Source: Streptomyces pyxinicus
GTDB lineage: Bacteria; Actinomycetota; Actinomycetes; Streptomycetales; Streptomycetaceae
Length of the DNA stretch: 64,000 nt
Direction: 5' to 3'
Assembly: GCF_024753135.1 (NCBI RefSeq)
Contig: NZ_JANUGP010000015.1
Span: forward strand, 62,001-126,000
Shown here piece after piece: positions 9,395-17,845 of the stretch; the stretch's first letter is position 1; each line of letters opens with the position of its first letter. The translations under genes were made by a program, and so were the position numbers. The notes below the pieces were generated by a model. It saw only the letters and a list, made by a program, of their open reading frames with translations. It did not search any database and was not told where the DNA came from.

Positions 9395-9727
9395 TCAGCC
9401 ATGCGCGTCCCCGCCGCCGTGGTCGTGCACGTTGCGCTCGTTCTGCTCCTCGGCCGCGTGGTAGTTGTCGTAGCTCGTCTGCATCTTGACGATGATGTCC
9501 GCGAGGATGTTCCTGAGGTCGTTCTGGCACCGGTGGAACCAGGCCTCGACCTCGTCGAAGGTGCCGTAGGCGGGGGTGTTCCAGTCGGCGCCGACGCCCT
9601 TCATGGCGGCGTCGATGCCGTCCATGAGCTCGTTGACGTGCCTGGACGACGTGCGGACGTATCCGAGCGTGTCCCGCAGCTCCGCCAGGTCCGCCTTGAA
9701 CTCCTCGAAGGTGATCTCCTCAGCCAT
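9395..9727 (-). CDS. WXG100-like small helical protein
   Basis: This 110-residue protein starts at ATG 9727. A GTG nine bases upstream would sit on top of the AGGAAGGTG ribosome site, so the ATG is preferred. The sequence is two long helices with a W-N-T turn (GADWNTPAYGTFDEVEAWFHRC), a degenerate WXG motif, and a polar tail. It lies 90 bp downstream of the EccA-like gene on the same strand. The size and pattern suggest the EsxA/EsxB superfamily; it may be a substrate or a chaperone partner for the giant protein encoded further along. Confidence 0.8.
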   Translation of the reverse strand: MAEEITFEEFKADLAELRDTLGYVRTSSRHVNELMDGIDAAMKGVGADWNTPAYGTFDEVEAWFHRCQNDLRNILADIIVKMQTSYDNYHAAEEQNERNVHDHGGGDAHG

Positions 9728-9817
9728 GCGTGGCACACCTTCCTCTCCCCCGGTCCGCCGGGGTCTGCGGTCGCGACGCGGCGTACGGGACGCGAGCGGG
9801 GTGAAGGGGCGCGCCGG

Positions 9818-12547
9818 TCACAGCGTGCCCTCGGGCGGGAGATCGGCCGTCAGGAGCGTCGTGAGGAGCCCGGGTTCGGCGGCGGCCAGTCCGGCCGGAC
9901 CGAGGTCGAGTTCCGCGACGCGCTGGGCGTGCCGTTCCGTCATCCGCTGGAATACCTGCCGCGCGCTGCGTCCGTTGCCGAAGCGCTCGCCGCGCGGCAG
10001 GGTCTCGAAGTAGCCGTGCAGCGCCTCCAGCGTCTCCGGCGCGCACGTGTACTCGTGGCGCGCCGCCTGGTACTCGACGATGCGCACCAGTTCGGGCGAG
10101 GAGTAGTCCTCGAAGTGGAGGGTGCGCGTGAAGCGGGAGGCGAGGCCCGCGTTGGAGCCGAGCAGGCGGTCCATCTCGCTGGGGTAGCCGGCCACGATGA
10201 CGACGATCTCGTCGCGGTGGTCCTCCATGAGCTTCACGAGCGTCGAGACGGCCTCGGCGCCGAAGTCCGTCGCCTGCCCCTCCGGGACGAGGGAGTACGC
10301 CTCGTCGATGAAGAGCACACCGCCCAGGGCGCGCTTGAAGACGGCGGTGGTGCGGGGCGCGGTGTGGCCCACGTACTCGCCGACGAGGTCCCCTCGGTCG
10401 GTCTCGACGAGGTGGCCCCGGCTGAGCAGGCCGAGGGCGGCGAGGAAGCCGCCGTAGAGCCGGGCCACGGTGGTCTTGCCGGTGCCGGCGTTGCCCGCGA
10501 AGACGAGGTGGCGGCTGAGCGGCGGCGGAGCGAGCCCGGCGTCCTGGCGCACCTTGACCATCTGCATGAGCCGGGTCAGGGTCAGCACCTCGCGCTTGAC
10601 GCCGTCCAGGCCGACGAGGCGGTCGAGTTCGGCGTGCAGTCCCGCGAGCCGGGCTGCGGCCTCGTCCTCGTCCCGCTCACCGGTCTCCTCGGCGTCCGGC
10701 TCCTTCTTCTCCGGCGCGCCCGGCGTGCGGCGCGCGGGCGTGGCGGTTCGCGCTGCGGGCGTGCGGTCCCCGTGGTCCAGTCCGGGCAGCAGCGGTTCGG
10801 TGACGTCCTCGACGCGGCAGTCCTCGGCGCGCACGGTGGCGCCCTCGGCGCGCAGCAGATCGCTCTCGGTGCCGGTGACGGTGCAGCGGCGCAGCAGGAC
10901 GTCGGCGCGGGCGGCGGCGTAGACGGCGGGGAAGCGGCTGCCGCTGAACCGGCAGTCCTCGTAGCCGCCCTTGCCTCCCTCGTCGACGTACAGGGCGTTC
11001 TTCGCGGCGTCCTCGACCGTGAGGCCGCGCACCTCGGGGCGGGCCCCGGCGCGCACGACGAGCCCGCTGCCGCCGGGGGCGGTCACGGTACCGTCCCGGA
11101 CGACGGCGGTGCTCTCCTCCTCCAGGAGGATTCCGGCGCCGCTGCTGCCGGTGACCGTCACGGCCTCCAGGACGGCCCCCGTGCCGGGTCCGACCCGGAT
11201 GCCGTTCTCGGCGCTTTCGGAGACCGTGCAGCGGGCGAGGAGGGGGCGGTGGCTGGTGCGCAGGCGGACGCCGTCGCGGCCACCGGTCAGGCGGCACTCG
11301 CGCAGGGCGGCATCGCCGTCCTCGACGACGACGGCGGCCAGCTCGGCGCCGCTCACCTCGCAGCCGGTGGCGAGGAGTTCCGCGCGCGCGGTGACGCGCA
11401 GCCCGTACTCGGGGGTGCCGGTGACGAGGCAGTCACGGGCGTCCAGGCGGGCGGAACCGCCGAGGTGGACGGCCGTGTAGGCGGTGTCGCGGACGGTGCA
11501 GCCGGTGAGCGCGAGGTCGGGCTCACCGACCGCGTAGAGGCCGTTGGCTCCGGTACGGGCGAGGGTGCACTCGCGGGCGGTCACCTGCGCGGTGCCGCGC
11601 ACCACGAGGGCGCTGTCGGCGCAGTCCACGGCTCGCAGGGAGACCAGTTCGCCGCGTGCCTCGCCCGTGAGCAGGACGGCGGCGCCGTCGGTGTGGTGGA
11701 CATGGCAGTCGTCGAGCCGGATGGCGCTGCCGTCCTCGGCGAGCACCCCGGCGCCGGTGGTGCGGAAGATCTCACAGGCCCGCAGGCGGACGCCGTGCCC
11801 CACGGCGCCGTCGCCCCGCGCCGCGTCCCGGGCGGCGTCAGCAGCATGCCGACCGGCGGTGTCCCGGGTCCACAGGCCCTGGCCGCCCGCCTGGTGGAGG
11901 CGGCACTCGTCGAGGCTCGCGGTGGCGTGGCCGGCGACGAGGACGGCCGATTCACCGCACGCGCGTACCTCGCAGCGGCTCAGGCGCGCGTGTGCCCCGC
12001 CGGTGACGAGGACGCCGTGGCCGGTGACGCCGTCGATCAGGGAGCCGGCCGCCTCGACGCGCGCCTCGTCCTCGACGCGCAGCCCCTCGCCGGTGCCTCC
12101 GGCGAGGGTCACGTTCTCCAGCACGGCGCGGGCGGTGCCGGTCAGGCGCAGCGAGGCAGCGCCCGAGCGCCGCACGGCGCAGTCGGCGAGCACGGCGCGT
12201 GCCGTCCCGGCGATCTCGACGCGCCCGCCGGTGATCTCGCACTCCCGCAGCTCGGGTTCGCCGCCGCGCAGCAGGACGGCGGGCTCGCGGGTCGTGTCGG
12301 ACTCGACGGTGAAACCGCGTATCTCGGCGTGCCCCGCGTGCACGGTGAGGGCCGGCCCGCGGGCCGCGACGAGCCGTACGACGCCCTTGGCGACGAGGCG
12401 GACGTCCCGGTCCAGGACCAGGCTCTCGGTGTACGTGCCGGCCTGCACGGTGACGACGGCACCGGGCTTGGCCGCCCGCACCGCCGAGCCGATCGTGCGG
12501 TGGCCGCCCCAGCTTCCCGGCGCGACGCGCTCGGCCGCGAGCCTCAT
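9818..12547 (-). CDS. EccA-like AAA+ ATPase fused to an N-terminal right-handed beta-helix
   Basis: This 909-residue protein starts at ATG 12547 behind GGACGGAAA. Residues about 1-560 are many short degenerate repeats with the pattern of right-handed parallel beta-helix/pectate-lyase-like coils (HAEIRGFTVE, ARLSRCEVRACGESAVLV, DLALTGCTVRDTAYTAVHL). Residues about 620-909 are a CbxX/CfqX-type AAA+ domain with Walker A GNAGTGKTT near 686, Walker B VLFIDEAY near 742 and sensor/arginine region SRFTRTLHF. EccA proteins of ESX systems have the same C-terminal AAA+ domain but usually a TPR-like N-terminus. Here a beta-helix takes that place and may bind substrates. It lies 100 bp downstream of eccD in the same direction. 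Family assignment is firm; the beta-helix role is inference. Confidence 0.9.
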   Translation of the reverse strand: MRLAAERVAPGSWGGHRTIGSAVRAAKPGAVVTVQAGTYTESLVLDRDVRLVAKGVVRLVAARGPALTVHAGHAEIRGFTVESDTTREPAVLLRGGEPELRECEITGGRVEIAGTARAVLADCAVRRSGAASLRLTGTARAVLENVTLAGGTGEGLRVEDEARVEAAGSLIDGVTGHGVLVTGGAHARLSRCEVRACGESAVLVAGHATASLDECRLHQAGGQGLWTRDTAGRHAADAARDAARGDGAVGHGVRLRACEIFRTTGAGVLAEDGSAIRLDDCHVHHTDGAAVLLTGEARGELVSLRAVDCADSALVVRGTAQVTARECTLARTGANGLYAVGEPDLALTGCTVRDTAYTAVHLGGSARLDARDCLVTGTPEYGLRVTARAELLATGCEVSGAELAAVVVEDGDAALRECRLTGGRDGVRLRTSHRPLLARCTVSESAENGIRVGPGTGAVLEAVTVTGSSGAGILLEEESTAVVRDGTVTAPGGSGLVVRAGARPEVRGLTVEDAAKNALYVDEGGKGGYEDCRFSGSRFPAVYAAARADVLLRRCTVTGTESDLLRAEGATVRAEDCRVEDVTEPLLPGLDHGDRTPAARTATPARRTPGAPEKKEPDAEETGERDEDEAAARLAGLHAELDRLVGLDGVKREVLTLTRLMQMVKVRQDAGLAPPPLSRHLVFAGNAGTGKTTVARLYGGFLAALGLLSRGHLVETDRGDLVGEYVGHTAPRTTAVFKRALGGVLFIDEAYSLVPEGQATDFGAEAVSTLVKLMEDHRDEIVVIVAGYPSEMDRLLGSNAGLASRFTRTLHFEDYSSPELVRIVEYQAARHEYTCAPETLEALHGYFETLPRGERFGNGRSARQVFQRMTERHAQRVAELDLGPAGLAAAEPGLLTTLLTADLPPEGTL

Positions 12548-12647
12548 CGGGTTTCCGTCCGCCGAGCCCCGGCCCGGTGGTCCCACGGCTGCCGCGCCGC
12601 CGTCCGGAGGGAGCCGGGCGGGGCGGGTGCGGGGCGCGAGCCGGGCC

Positions 12648-13994
12648 TCACAGGCTGCTCCCGAGGTTGGCGAGCGTGTCGAAGAGGCCGAAGACCCCGG
12701 CGGCGAGCGGGACGGAGACGACCGCCAGGAAGGTGGCGAGGCCGCCCGGCCAGCTCGGCCGCTCCTGCTCGGCGGGGCGCAGGGCCGCGCCGAAGGCGAG
12801 GAAGAGGCCGCAGGCGAGCAGGACGACCCCGGCGGCGAAGGCGCCGAGCGGCCCGGCCGTCCGCGAGTCGAGGACGTACTCGGGAACGCGCACGGCGAGC
12901 GCGAGCAGCCCGAGGACGGCCGCCGCGAGCTGCGGGCCCACCGCGCTGAGCACGCGGACGGTCCCCGCCTGGAAGAGCAGGCCGAGGCTGACGCACGTGA
13001 CGAGCGCGAGGCCGTAGACGTCGTCGGTGAAGGCGAGCACGAGGAGGGAGACGGCGAGTCCGGCCGAGGTCGCGGCGCTGAGCGTGGTGAGCAGCCGGTT
13101 GCCGCGCCGTACGACGGCCGCCACGTCGTCCGCGTCGATGACGGCAGCGCCGGTGTCCGCGTGCGTCGGGACGAGCACGGCGATCTGGCTGGTGAGCCGG
13201 GGCAGCAGCCCGGCGAGCAGGAACAGCACCGAGGCCAGCACGGCGGCCGAGCCGACGGCACCCGCGTGCAGCAGGGCCAGCGGGACGACGAACAGCGCCG
13301 CGACGACGGTGAAGAGCTGCAGGAGCACGGTGGCGGCCGTGGGCAGGGCGAGGAGTCCGGCGAACGCACCGACGACAGCCGCGAGGGCGACCACCACCGG
13401 CGTCGCGTGCGGGCCGTGCAGGGGGGCGCCGAGCCCGGCGACCGCCATCAGGGGGCAGGCGGCGAGGGCGACGAGACGGCGCACCACGGGCGGCACCGGC
13501 CAGTTCTTGCGGGTGGCGTACCAGGCCAGGAGCGCGCAGGCGGGCGACGTGAGCGCGACGAGCACCCAGGACGTGTGCGTCAGCCGGTACGCGCCGAGCC
13601 ACGACGCCGAGCCGAGTACCACGAGGAGCCCGGCGAGCACGACGCTCTGCGCGCGTCGCCGCGCGTCCCACAGCGCGCCGTCCCTGCGGGCCTCCGCGAC
13701 CTGCTCGTCCAGGTCGGTGACGTGCAACTCGTCACGCTCGGAGGCGCGTTGGTCGCGCAGGTAGAGCACGGCGCCGTCGAGGACGCCCGCCGCCGCGAGC
13801 GAGGAACCGGGGGCGAGAGGTGCGCCGCCGGACTCGGCGAGCGACCAGACGGGGGCCAGGTCCTCGGGCTCCGACTGGCCGCACAGGGTGGCGAGCCGGG
13901 GGGTGTACTCGGCGATGGGGGCCTGCGCGGGAAGCGCGAGGTCGACGCGTCTGCGCTCGCCGACCACGGTGACCCGGCAGCGTTCATCGGGCAC
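12648..13994 (-). CDS. eccD: EccD-type type VII secretion membrane protein
   Basis: This 448-residue protein starts at GTG 13994, with GAAGGAAAC seven bases upstream; the frame stays open further but has no sensible homologous N-terminus. Residues 1-85 look like the ubiquitin-like YukD domain (CRVTVVGERRRVDLALP, LDGAVLYLRDQRA). From about residue 125 there are roughly eleven transmembrane helices (SVVLAGLLVVLGSASWL, TPVVVALAAVVGAFAGLLAL). This is the standard EccD build, the channel-forming membrane subunit. It sits between the two small WXG100 genes and the EccA-like gene, all minus strand. Confidence 0.93.
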   Translation of the reverse strand: MPDERCRVTVVGERRRVDLALPAQAPIAEYTPRLATLCGQSEPEDLAPVWSLAESGGAPLAPGSSLAAAGVLDGAVLYLRDQRASERDELHVTDLDEQVAEARRDGALWDARRRAQSVVLAGLLVVLGSASWLGAYRLTHTSWVLVALTSPACALLAWYATRKNWPVPPVVRRLVALAACPLMAVAGLGAPLHGPHATPVVVALAAVVGAFAGLLALPTAATVLLQLFTVVAALFVVPLALLHAGAVGSAAVLASVLFLLAGLLPRLTSQIAVLVPTHADTGAAVIDADDVAAVVRRGNRLLTTLSAATSAGLAVSLLVLAFTDDVYGLALVTCVSLGLLFQAGTVRVLSAVGPQLAAAVLGLLALAVRVPEYVLDSRTAGPLGAFAAGVVLLACGLFLAFGAALRPAEQERPSWPGGLATFLAVVSVPLAAGVFGLFDTLANLGSSL

Positions 13995-14094
13995 GGATGT
14001 TTCCTTCGGTGTGAGCGTACGGGGCCGTATCTGCGGTGTGCGTACGAAGCCGCCGGGAGGGGACGAGGCCGCCGGCACGCGAGCCGGGGTGGAT

Positions 14095-14409
14095 TCAGTG
14101 CCGCCAGGTCGACACGTTCGACCACTCGGCGTCGCTGTAGTTGTTCCAGTTGACGTGCATCGCCTGGGCGATGCGGCCGAGCACGCCGTCAGGCCCGAAG
14201 AGTCCGTCGGCGGCCAGGTCCCACTCGTTCTGGAGGTCCTGGTAGTACGTCGCCGCCTGGCTCTCTCGCCAGGCGTCGGCGAGCGGGGCGAGCTGCGACT
14301 TGAGCGCCTGGAGTTCGCCGGAGATCTCTCCGGCCCTGGCGTTGAGCGTGCCACCGGCGGCGGCGAGGCCCTCACCGACGTAGATCGGCGTACCGTCGAC
14401 ATTGGGCAT
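14095..14409 (-). CDS. WXG100-family protein (EsxB-like position)
   Basis: This 104-residue protein starts at ATG 14409. It has the helix-turn-helix pattern of ESAT-6/CFP-10 proteins with W-R-E in the turn (LADAWRESQAATYYQ), so the glycine of WXG is replaced, then a second helix ending near the C-terminus. It is encoded 57 bp downstream of another WXG100 gene and 100 bp upstream of eccD, the usual place for an esxBA pair. It probably forms a heterodimer with the 14467-14832 product and is exported by EccC. Confidence 0.88.
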   Translation of the reverse strand: MPNVDGTPIYVGEGLAAAGGTLNARAGEISGELQALKSQLAPLADAWRESQAATYYQDLQNEWDLAADGLFGPDGVLGRIAQAMHVNWNNYSDAEWSNVSTWRH

Positions 14410-14466
14410 GGCTTCTCCTCGGTCGTGCCCGGACCGTGGCCCACGCGGGCCGCACCGGGCAGCGGG

Positions 14467-14832
14467 TCAGCTGAAGTTGGTTCCCGACGGCGCCTTCGGC
14501 ACGTCCTGGCCGAGCGCGACGAGGTTGTTGATGTTCTGCTGCTCGGATTCCTTGTAGTTCACGTAGTTGCCCTGAAGGCCCTTGGAGATGCCCTCCAGCG
14601 CGTCGTGCAGCATCCGCGCGTAGACGTCGTACTCGGCCATGAGGGTCTGGAACTGGGTGTGGGCGATCCCCTGCCAACTCGCCTCCAGGCTCTGCACGTA
14701 CGTCTTCAGCTCACCGAGCTGGGTCGCGATCTCGGTCGCGGTACCGGCCGTGTTGCTGGACGCCTTGGCCAGGTACTCCGGGGTCACGCGATACGTGACG
14801 CCTCCGACGCTCACGGGGGGCTGGTCAGCCAT
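14467..14832 (-). CDS. WXG100-family protein (EsxA-like position), first gene of the type VII run
   Basis: This 121-residue protein starts at ATG 14832 behind GGCGGAAG. An ATG 39 bases upstream exists but lacks a ribosome site. The middle holds LEASWQGIAHTQFQ, with the canonical W-Q-G turn, flanked by two helices. The acidic/polar C-terminus (YKESEQQNINNLVALGQ) resembles an export tail. As the first minus-strand gene of the run, it probably sets transcription of the whole secretion block from the 230-bp gap upstream. Confidence 0.92.
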   Translation of the reverse strand: MADQPPVSVGGVTYRVTPEYLAKASSNTAGTATEIATQLGELKTYVQSLEASWQGIAHTQFQTLMAEYDVYARMLHDALEGISKGLQGNYVNYKESEQQNINNLVALGQDVPKAPSGTNFS

Positions 14833-14924
14833 GGTCTTCCGCCCTTCTCGCCTGCTGTCGCGATCATCCAAACATCCCAGGAGGTCACCGCCTCACCCCG
14901 TGGACCCCACTGAGCAGTCCCTGA

Positions 14925-14961
14925 ACACCACGTGAGCACACGGGCCGACGTGACGTGGTGT
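14925..14961. promoter_or_regulatory. 9-bp inverted repeat between the FtsX gene and the esx run
   Basis: ACACCACGT and ACGTGGTGT are perfect complements separated by 19 bases. It lies about 90 bp upstream of the first WXG100 gene and about 100 bp after the FtsX-type gene, both on the minus strand. It may be a regulator site for the esx promoter or a terminator of the permease transcript; no T-run is present. Confidence 0.4.
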
Positions 14962-15063
14962 GTGTGCCGGCGGCCCGGTGGACACCCCGCTCCCGCTCGT
15001 CGTCGGCGCCCGCGGTGACCGCCGCGCCGGAGCCCGCGCTCGCCGCCCTGAGTGCGACCGCAC

Positions 15064-17610
15064 CTATTGCGCCTTGATGGCGCCGAGCAGGTTCAGGTGC
15101 GCGGCGCGGCGGGCGGGCCAGAGGGCGGCGAGCATTCCCACCAGGCCGGCCAGCGCCAGGAAGAGGATCAGGTGTCCCCAGGGCACGACCAGCGCGAATC
15201 CGGGCATGTCAGAGGCGAGGAGCCGGCTTCCGGCCCACCCGAAGAAGGTGCCGAGCACGACACCGAGCAGGCCGCCGAAGAGGGAGATGGCCAGGGATTC
15301 CAGGCGCACCATGCGCTTGGCCTGGTGTGTGCCCAGCCCGACGGCGCGCAGCATGCCGATTTCCGGAGCTCGTTCGGCCACCGACATGGCCAAGGTGTTG
15401 ACGACACCGAGGACAGCCACGATCACGGCCATCGCGAGCAGCCCGTAGAGGAGATTGAGCATCGTGGTGGTACCGCGGGCGATGGAGTCGGAGACGTCCT
15501 GCTTGCTCTGGACGAGCACGGCCGGGTTGTCGCCGAGCGCCTTGGCGATGCGCCGCTTGGCGGTGTCGCCGGGGCCGCTTTCGGTCTTCACCAGGATCTG
15601 CCGGGCGGTCGTCGTCTTCAGGTGCGGGTCGAGGGTGCGGGTGTCGGTGATGATGCCGCTCAGCAGGTCGTCGGCTCGATAGATGCCGACGACGGTCAAC
15701 TGGCCCCGTGCTCCGTCCGGATAGGTGACCGGCACCGTGCTGCCGGTGTGCCATCCGCGCTGCTGTGCGGTGTCCGTGGAGACGATGACGCCGCGGCCGC
15801 CGAAGCGGGCGAGCGAGCCGTCGCTGAAGTCGGGCCGGAGCAGGCGGCGGATGGTGGCCGCGTCGACGCCGGTCACGAAGGTCTCCCGGCCGGTGACGCG
15901 GACCGGGACCTCGCGCAGCGGACTGACGGCGCTCACCCCGTCCGACTCCGCGAGGCGCTTCTCCACCACCCCGGAGAGCGGCTCGTAGGTGGCCGTCCGC
16001 ACGACGTAGTCGGCCGAGAGGGCGGCGGTGGCCCGCTCATCGATGCCGCGTTGGCCGCTGACCGCGAGCACCGTCAGCGCGGTGACGAGGGTGAGGCCGA
16101 TGGTGAGGGCCGAGGCCGTGGCCGCGGTGCGGCGCGGATTGCGCAGCACGTTCTCCCGGGCGAGCTTGCCGCAGACGCCGAAGGCGCGCAGCACGGGTGC
16201 GGCGGCGGCGAGGAAAGGGCGGGACAACAGGGGAGTCAGGACGACGACGCCGGTCATCAGGACGGCACCGCCCAGCACCATGACGAACTGGCCCTCGTCC
16301 ATGGTCATTCCCGTCGCGCCCAGCACAGTGGCGGTGCCGGCCACGGTGATCAGAACACCGAGGACGTTGCGCAGGAGGAGGGAGCGAGGGGTGGCCGCCG
16401 CGTGCACGCTGCCCAGCGCCGCCACCGGCGCGGTCCTCGCGGCGCGGCGGCCCGGGAGCCACGCGGCCAGCATCGTGATGCCGATCCCGAGGGCGAGCGA
16501 GGTGATGACCGTGGCCGGGGTGACGGCCACAGGGCCGTCGGGCAAGGTGTGGCCCCCCTTTGCCAGGGAGGAGGTCAGCGGTCCCAGCGCCGCGCCGATG
16601 CCGATGCCGGCGGCGAGTCCCGCGACCGAGGCCACCAGACCGACGACGAACGCCTCGATGAGGACAGAGCGGCTCACCTGGCGGCGGGTGGCGCCCACCG
16701 CGCGCAGCAGGGCCAATTCCCTGGTGCGCTGGGTGACGAGCATGGTGAACGTGTTGGCGATGAGGAAGATCCCGACGAACAGCGCGACACCGGCGAAGGC
16801 CAGCAGGGTGGTTCGCAGGCTGGTCAGGCTGCTCTCGACCCTGAGGGCGCGTTCTTCGGCGATTTCTCGTCCGGTGGTCGAGCGGAGGCCCTCAGGGAGC
16901 ATCGTGTCGACGGCTGCCGCCAACTCGGTCTGGGAGGTGCCCGCTGCGGCCTCGACATCGATCTCGGTGAACGTCCCCGGCCGGGTGAACAGGTGCTGCG
17001 CTGTGGGCGTGTCGAACAGGGCGAGCGTGCCGCCCGCGGCGACCTCACCGCTGTCCGTGGTGAAGATGCCGACCAGCCGCGGTGTGCGCACCGGCCCGTC
17101 GACCGACAGGCGGACGGTGTCACCGATACGGTACTCCGCCCGCTCGGCCGTGCTGACGTCGAGAGCCACCTCGTCCGGCCCGTGCGGGAAGCGGCCGCCC
17201 TTGAGCGGGTAGCGGGCATCCGAGGCTCCGTCGGCACCGTTGTCGACGGTGTAGTTGGCGCCCTGGGTGGACCATCCCGCACCCACCAGCTCACCGTCCC
17301 TGCCGGCCACGGCGGTGAACCCGGAGACCACCGAGGTCACCGACCGCACGCCGGGCGCCCTCGCCATCCGGCGTACGAGTTCCGGCGTCAGCTCAGGGGC
17401 TGTACCCGGCCCGGTACGAGCGCCGTCCGACCGGACGGCGACGTCCACGCGGTCGGACGCCTTCTCCGCGCTGTTCCGGTAGGCGGCGGAGACGGTCGAG
17501 GTGAAGACCAGGGTGCCGGCGACGAAGGCCACGCCGAGTGTCACGGCGAGGACGGTCATCAGCAGCCTGGCCTTGTGTGCGAGCACATTACGCAGGGCGG
17601 TACGGAACAT
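15064..17610 (-). CDS. FtsX/MacB-type ABC transporter permease, no ATPase encoded nearby
   Basis: This 848-residue protein starts at ATG 17610 with GAGGACCG upstream. It has the double layout of bacterial FtsX-like permeases: an N-terminal membrane helix (ARLLMTVLAVTLGVAFVAGTLVF), an extracellular MacB-type domain, four further helices, a second large extracellular domain, and a last helix group ending LNLLGAIKAQ. Two TRRQVSRSVLIEAF / THQAKRMVRLESLAISLFGG stretches mark the two FtsX domains. Such permeases usually pair with an ATPase encoded next door for lipoprotein or peptide export or for sensing cell-wall stress; none is seen here. The divergent two-component genes begin 235 bp away and may control it. 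Confidence 0.92.
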   Translation of the reverse strand: MFRTALRNVLAHKARLLMTVLAVTLGVAFVAGTLVFTSTVSAAYRNSAEKASDRVDVAVRSDGARTGPGTAPELTPELVRRMARAPGVRSVTSVVSGFTAVAGRDGELVGAGWSTQGANYTVDNGADGASDARYPLKGGRFPHGPDEVALDVSTAERAEYRIGDTVRLSVDGPVRTPRLVGIFTTDSGEVAAGGTLALFDTPTAQHLFTRPGTFTEIDVEAAAGTSQTELAAAVDTMLPEGLRSTTGREIAEERALRVESSLTSLRTTLLAFAGVALFVGIFLIANTFTMLVTQRTRELALLRAVGATRRQVSRSVLIEAFVVGLVASVAGLAAGIGIGAALGPLTSSLAKGGHTLPDGPVAVTPATVITSLALGIGITMLAAWLPGRRAARTAPVAALGSVHAAATPRSLLLRNVLGVLITVAGTATVLGATGMTMDEGQFVMVLGGAVLMTGVVVLTPLLSRPFLAAAAPVLRAFGVCGKLARENVLRNPRRTAATASALTIGLTLVTALTVLAVSGQRGIDERATAALSADYVVRTATYEPLSGVVEKRLAESDGVSAVSPLREVPVRVTGRETFVTGVDAATIRRLLRPDFSDGSLARFGGRGVIVSTDTAQQRGWHTGSTVPVTYPDGARGQLTVVGIYRADDLLSGIITDTRTLDPHLKTTTARQILVKTESGPGDTAKRRIAKALGDNPAVLVQSKQDVSDSIARGTTTMLNLLYGLLAMAVIVAVLGVVNTLAMSVAERAPEIGMLRAVGLGTHQAKRMVRLESLAISLFGGLLGVVLGTFFGWAGSRLLASDMPGFALVVPWGHLILFLALAGLVGMLAALWPARRAAHLNLLGAIKAQ

Positions 17611-17687
17611 GGGCGATCGGTCCTCAGGGGAGGAGAGGGCTACCGGGCACGGAGAGTCCACAGGTGGGCAGGGGTTCCTGCGGGTGT

Positions 17688-17725
17688 GGGAGCGGGACGG
17701 TGGGCTCGGCCCTCGTCCCGCTCCC
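17688..17725. promoter_or_regulatory. 12-bp perfect inverted repeat in the permease/two-component intergenic region
   Basis: GGGAGCGGGACG and CGTCCCGCTCCC are exact complements around a 14-base loop. It sits in the 235-bp divergent gap between the FtsX-type gene and the histidine kinase gene. Likely roles are an operator for the adjacent response regulator or a leader hairpin. Confidence 0.5.
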
Positions 17726-17845
17726 CTCGATCATCCGCCGGGACAAGGCTCCTGCGGATCAACCGGAATGCCGAACGGCCTGGACCTCATGGATCGGCCG
17801 AAAAGCCGAGGTGGCCTACCCGGGACCGTCGTAACGTGGGGTGGC

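Noticed and set aside
9401..14153. Long plus-strand frames opposite the EccA-like and EccD genes
   Set aside because: They are antisense shadows produced by third-position GC bias; no ribosome sites or protein-like sequence.
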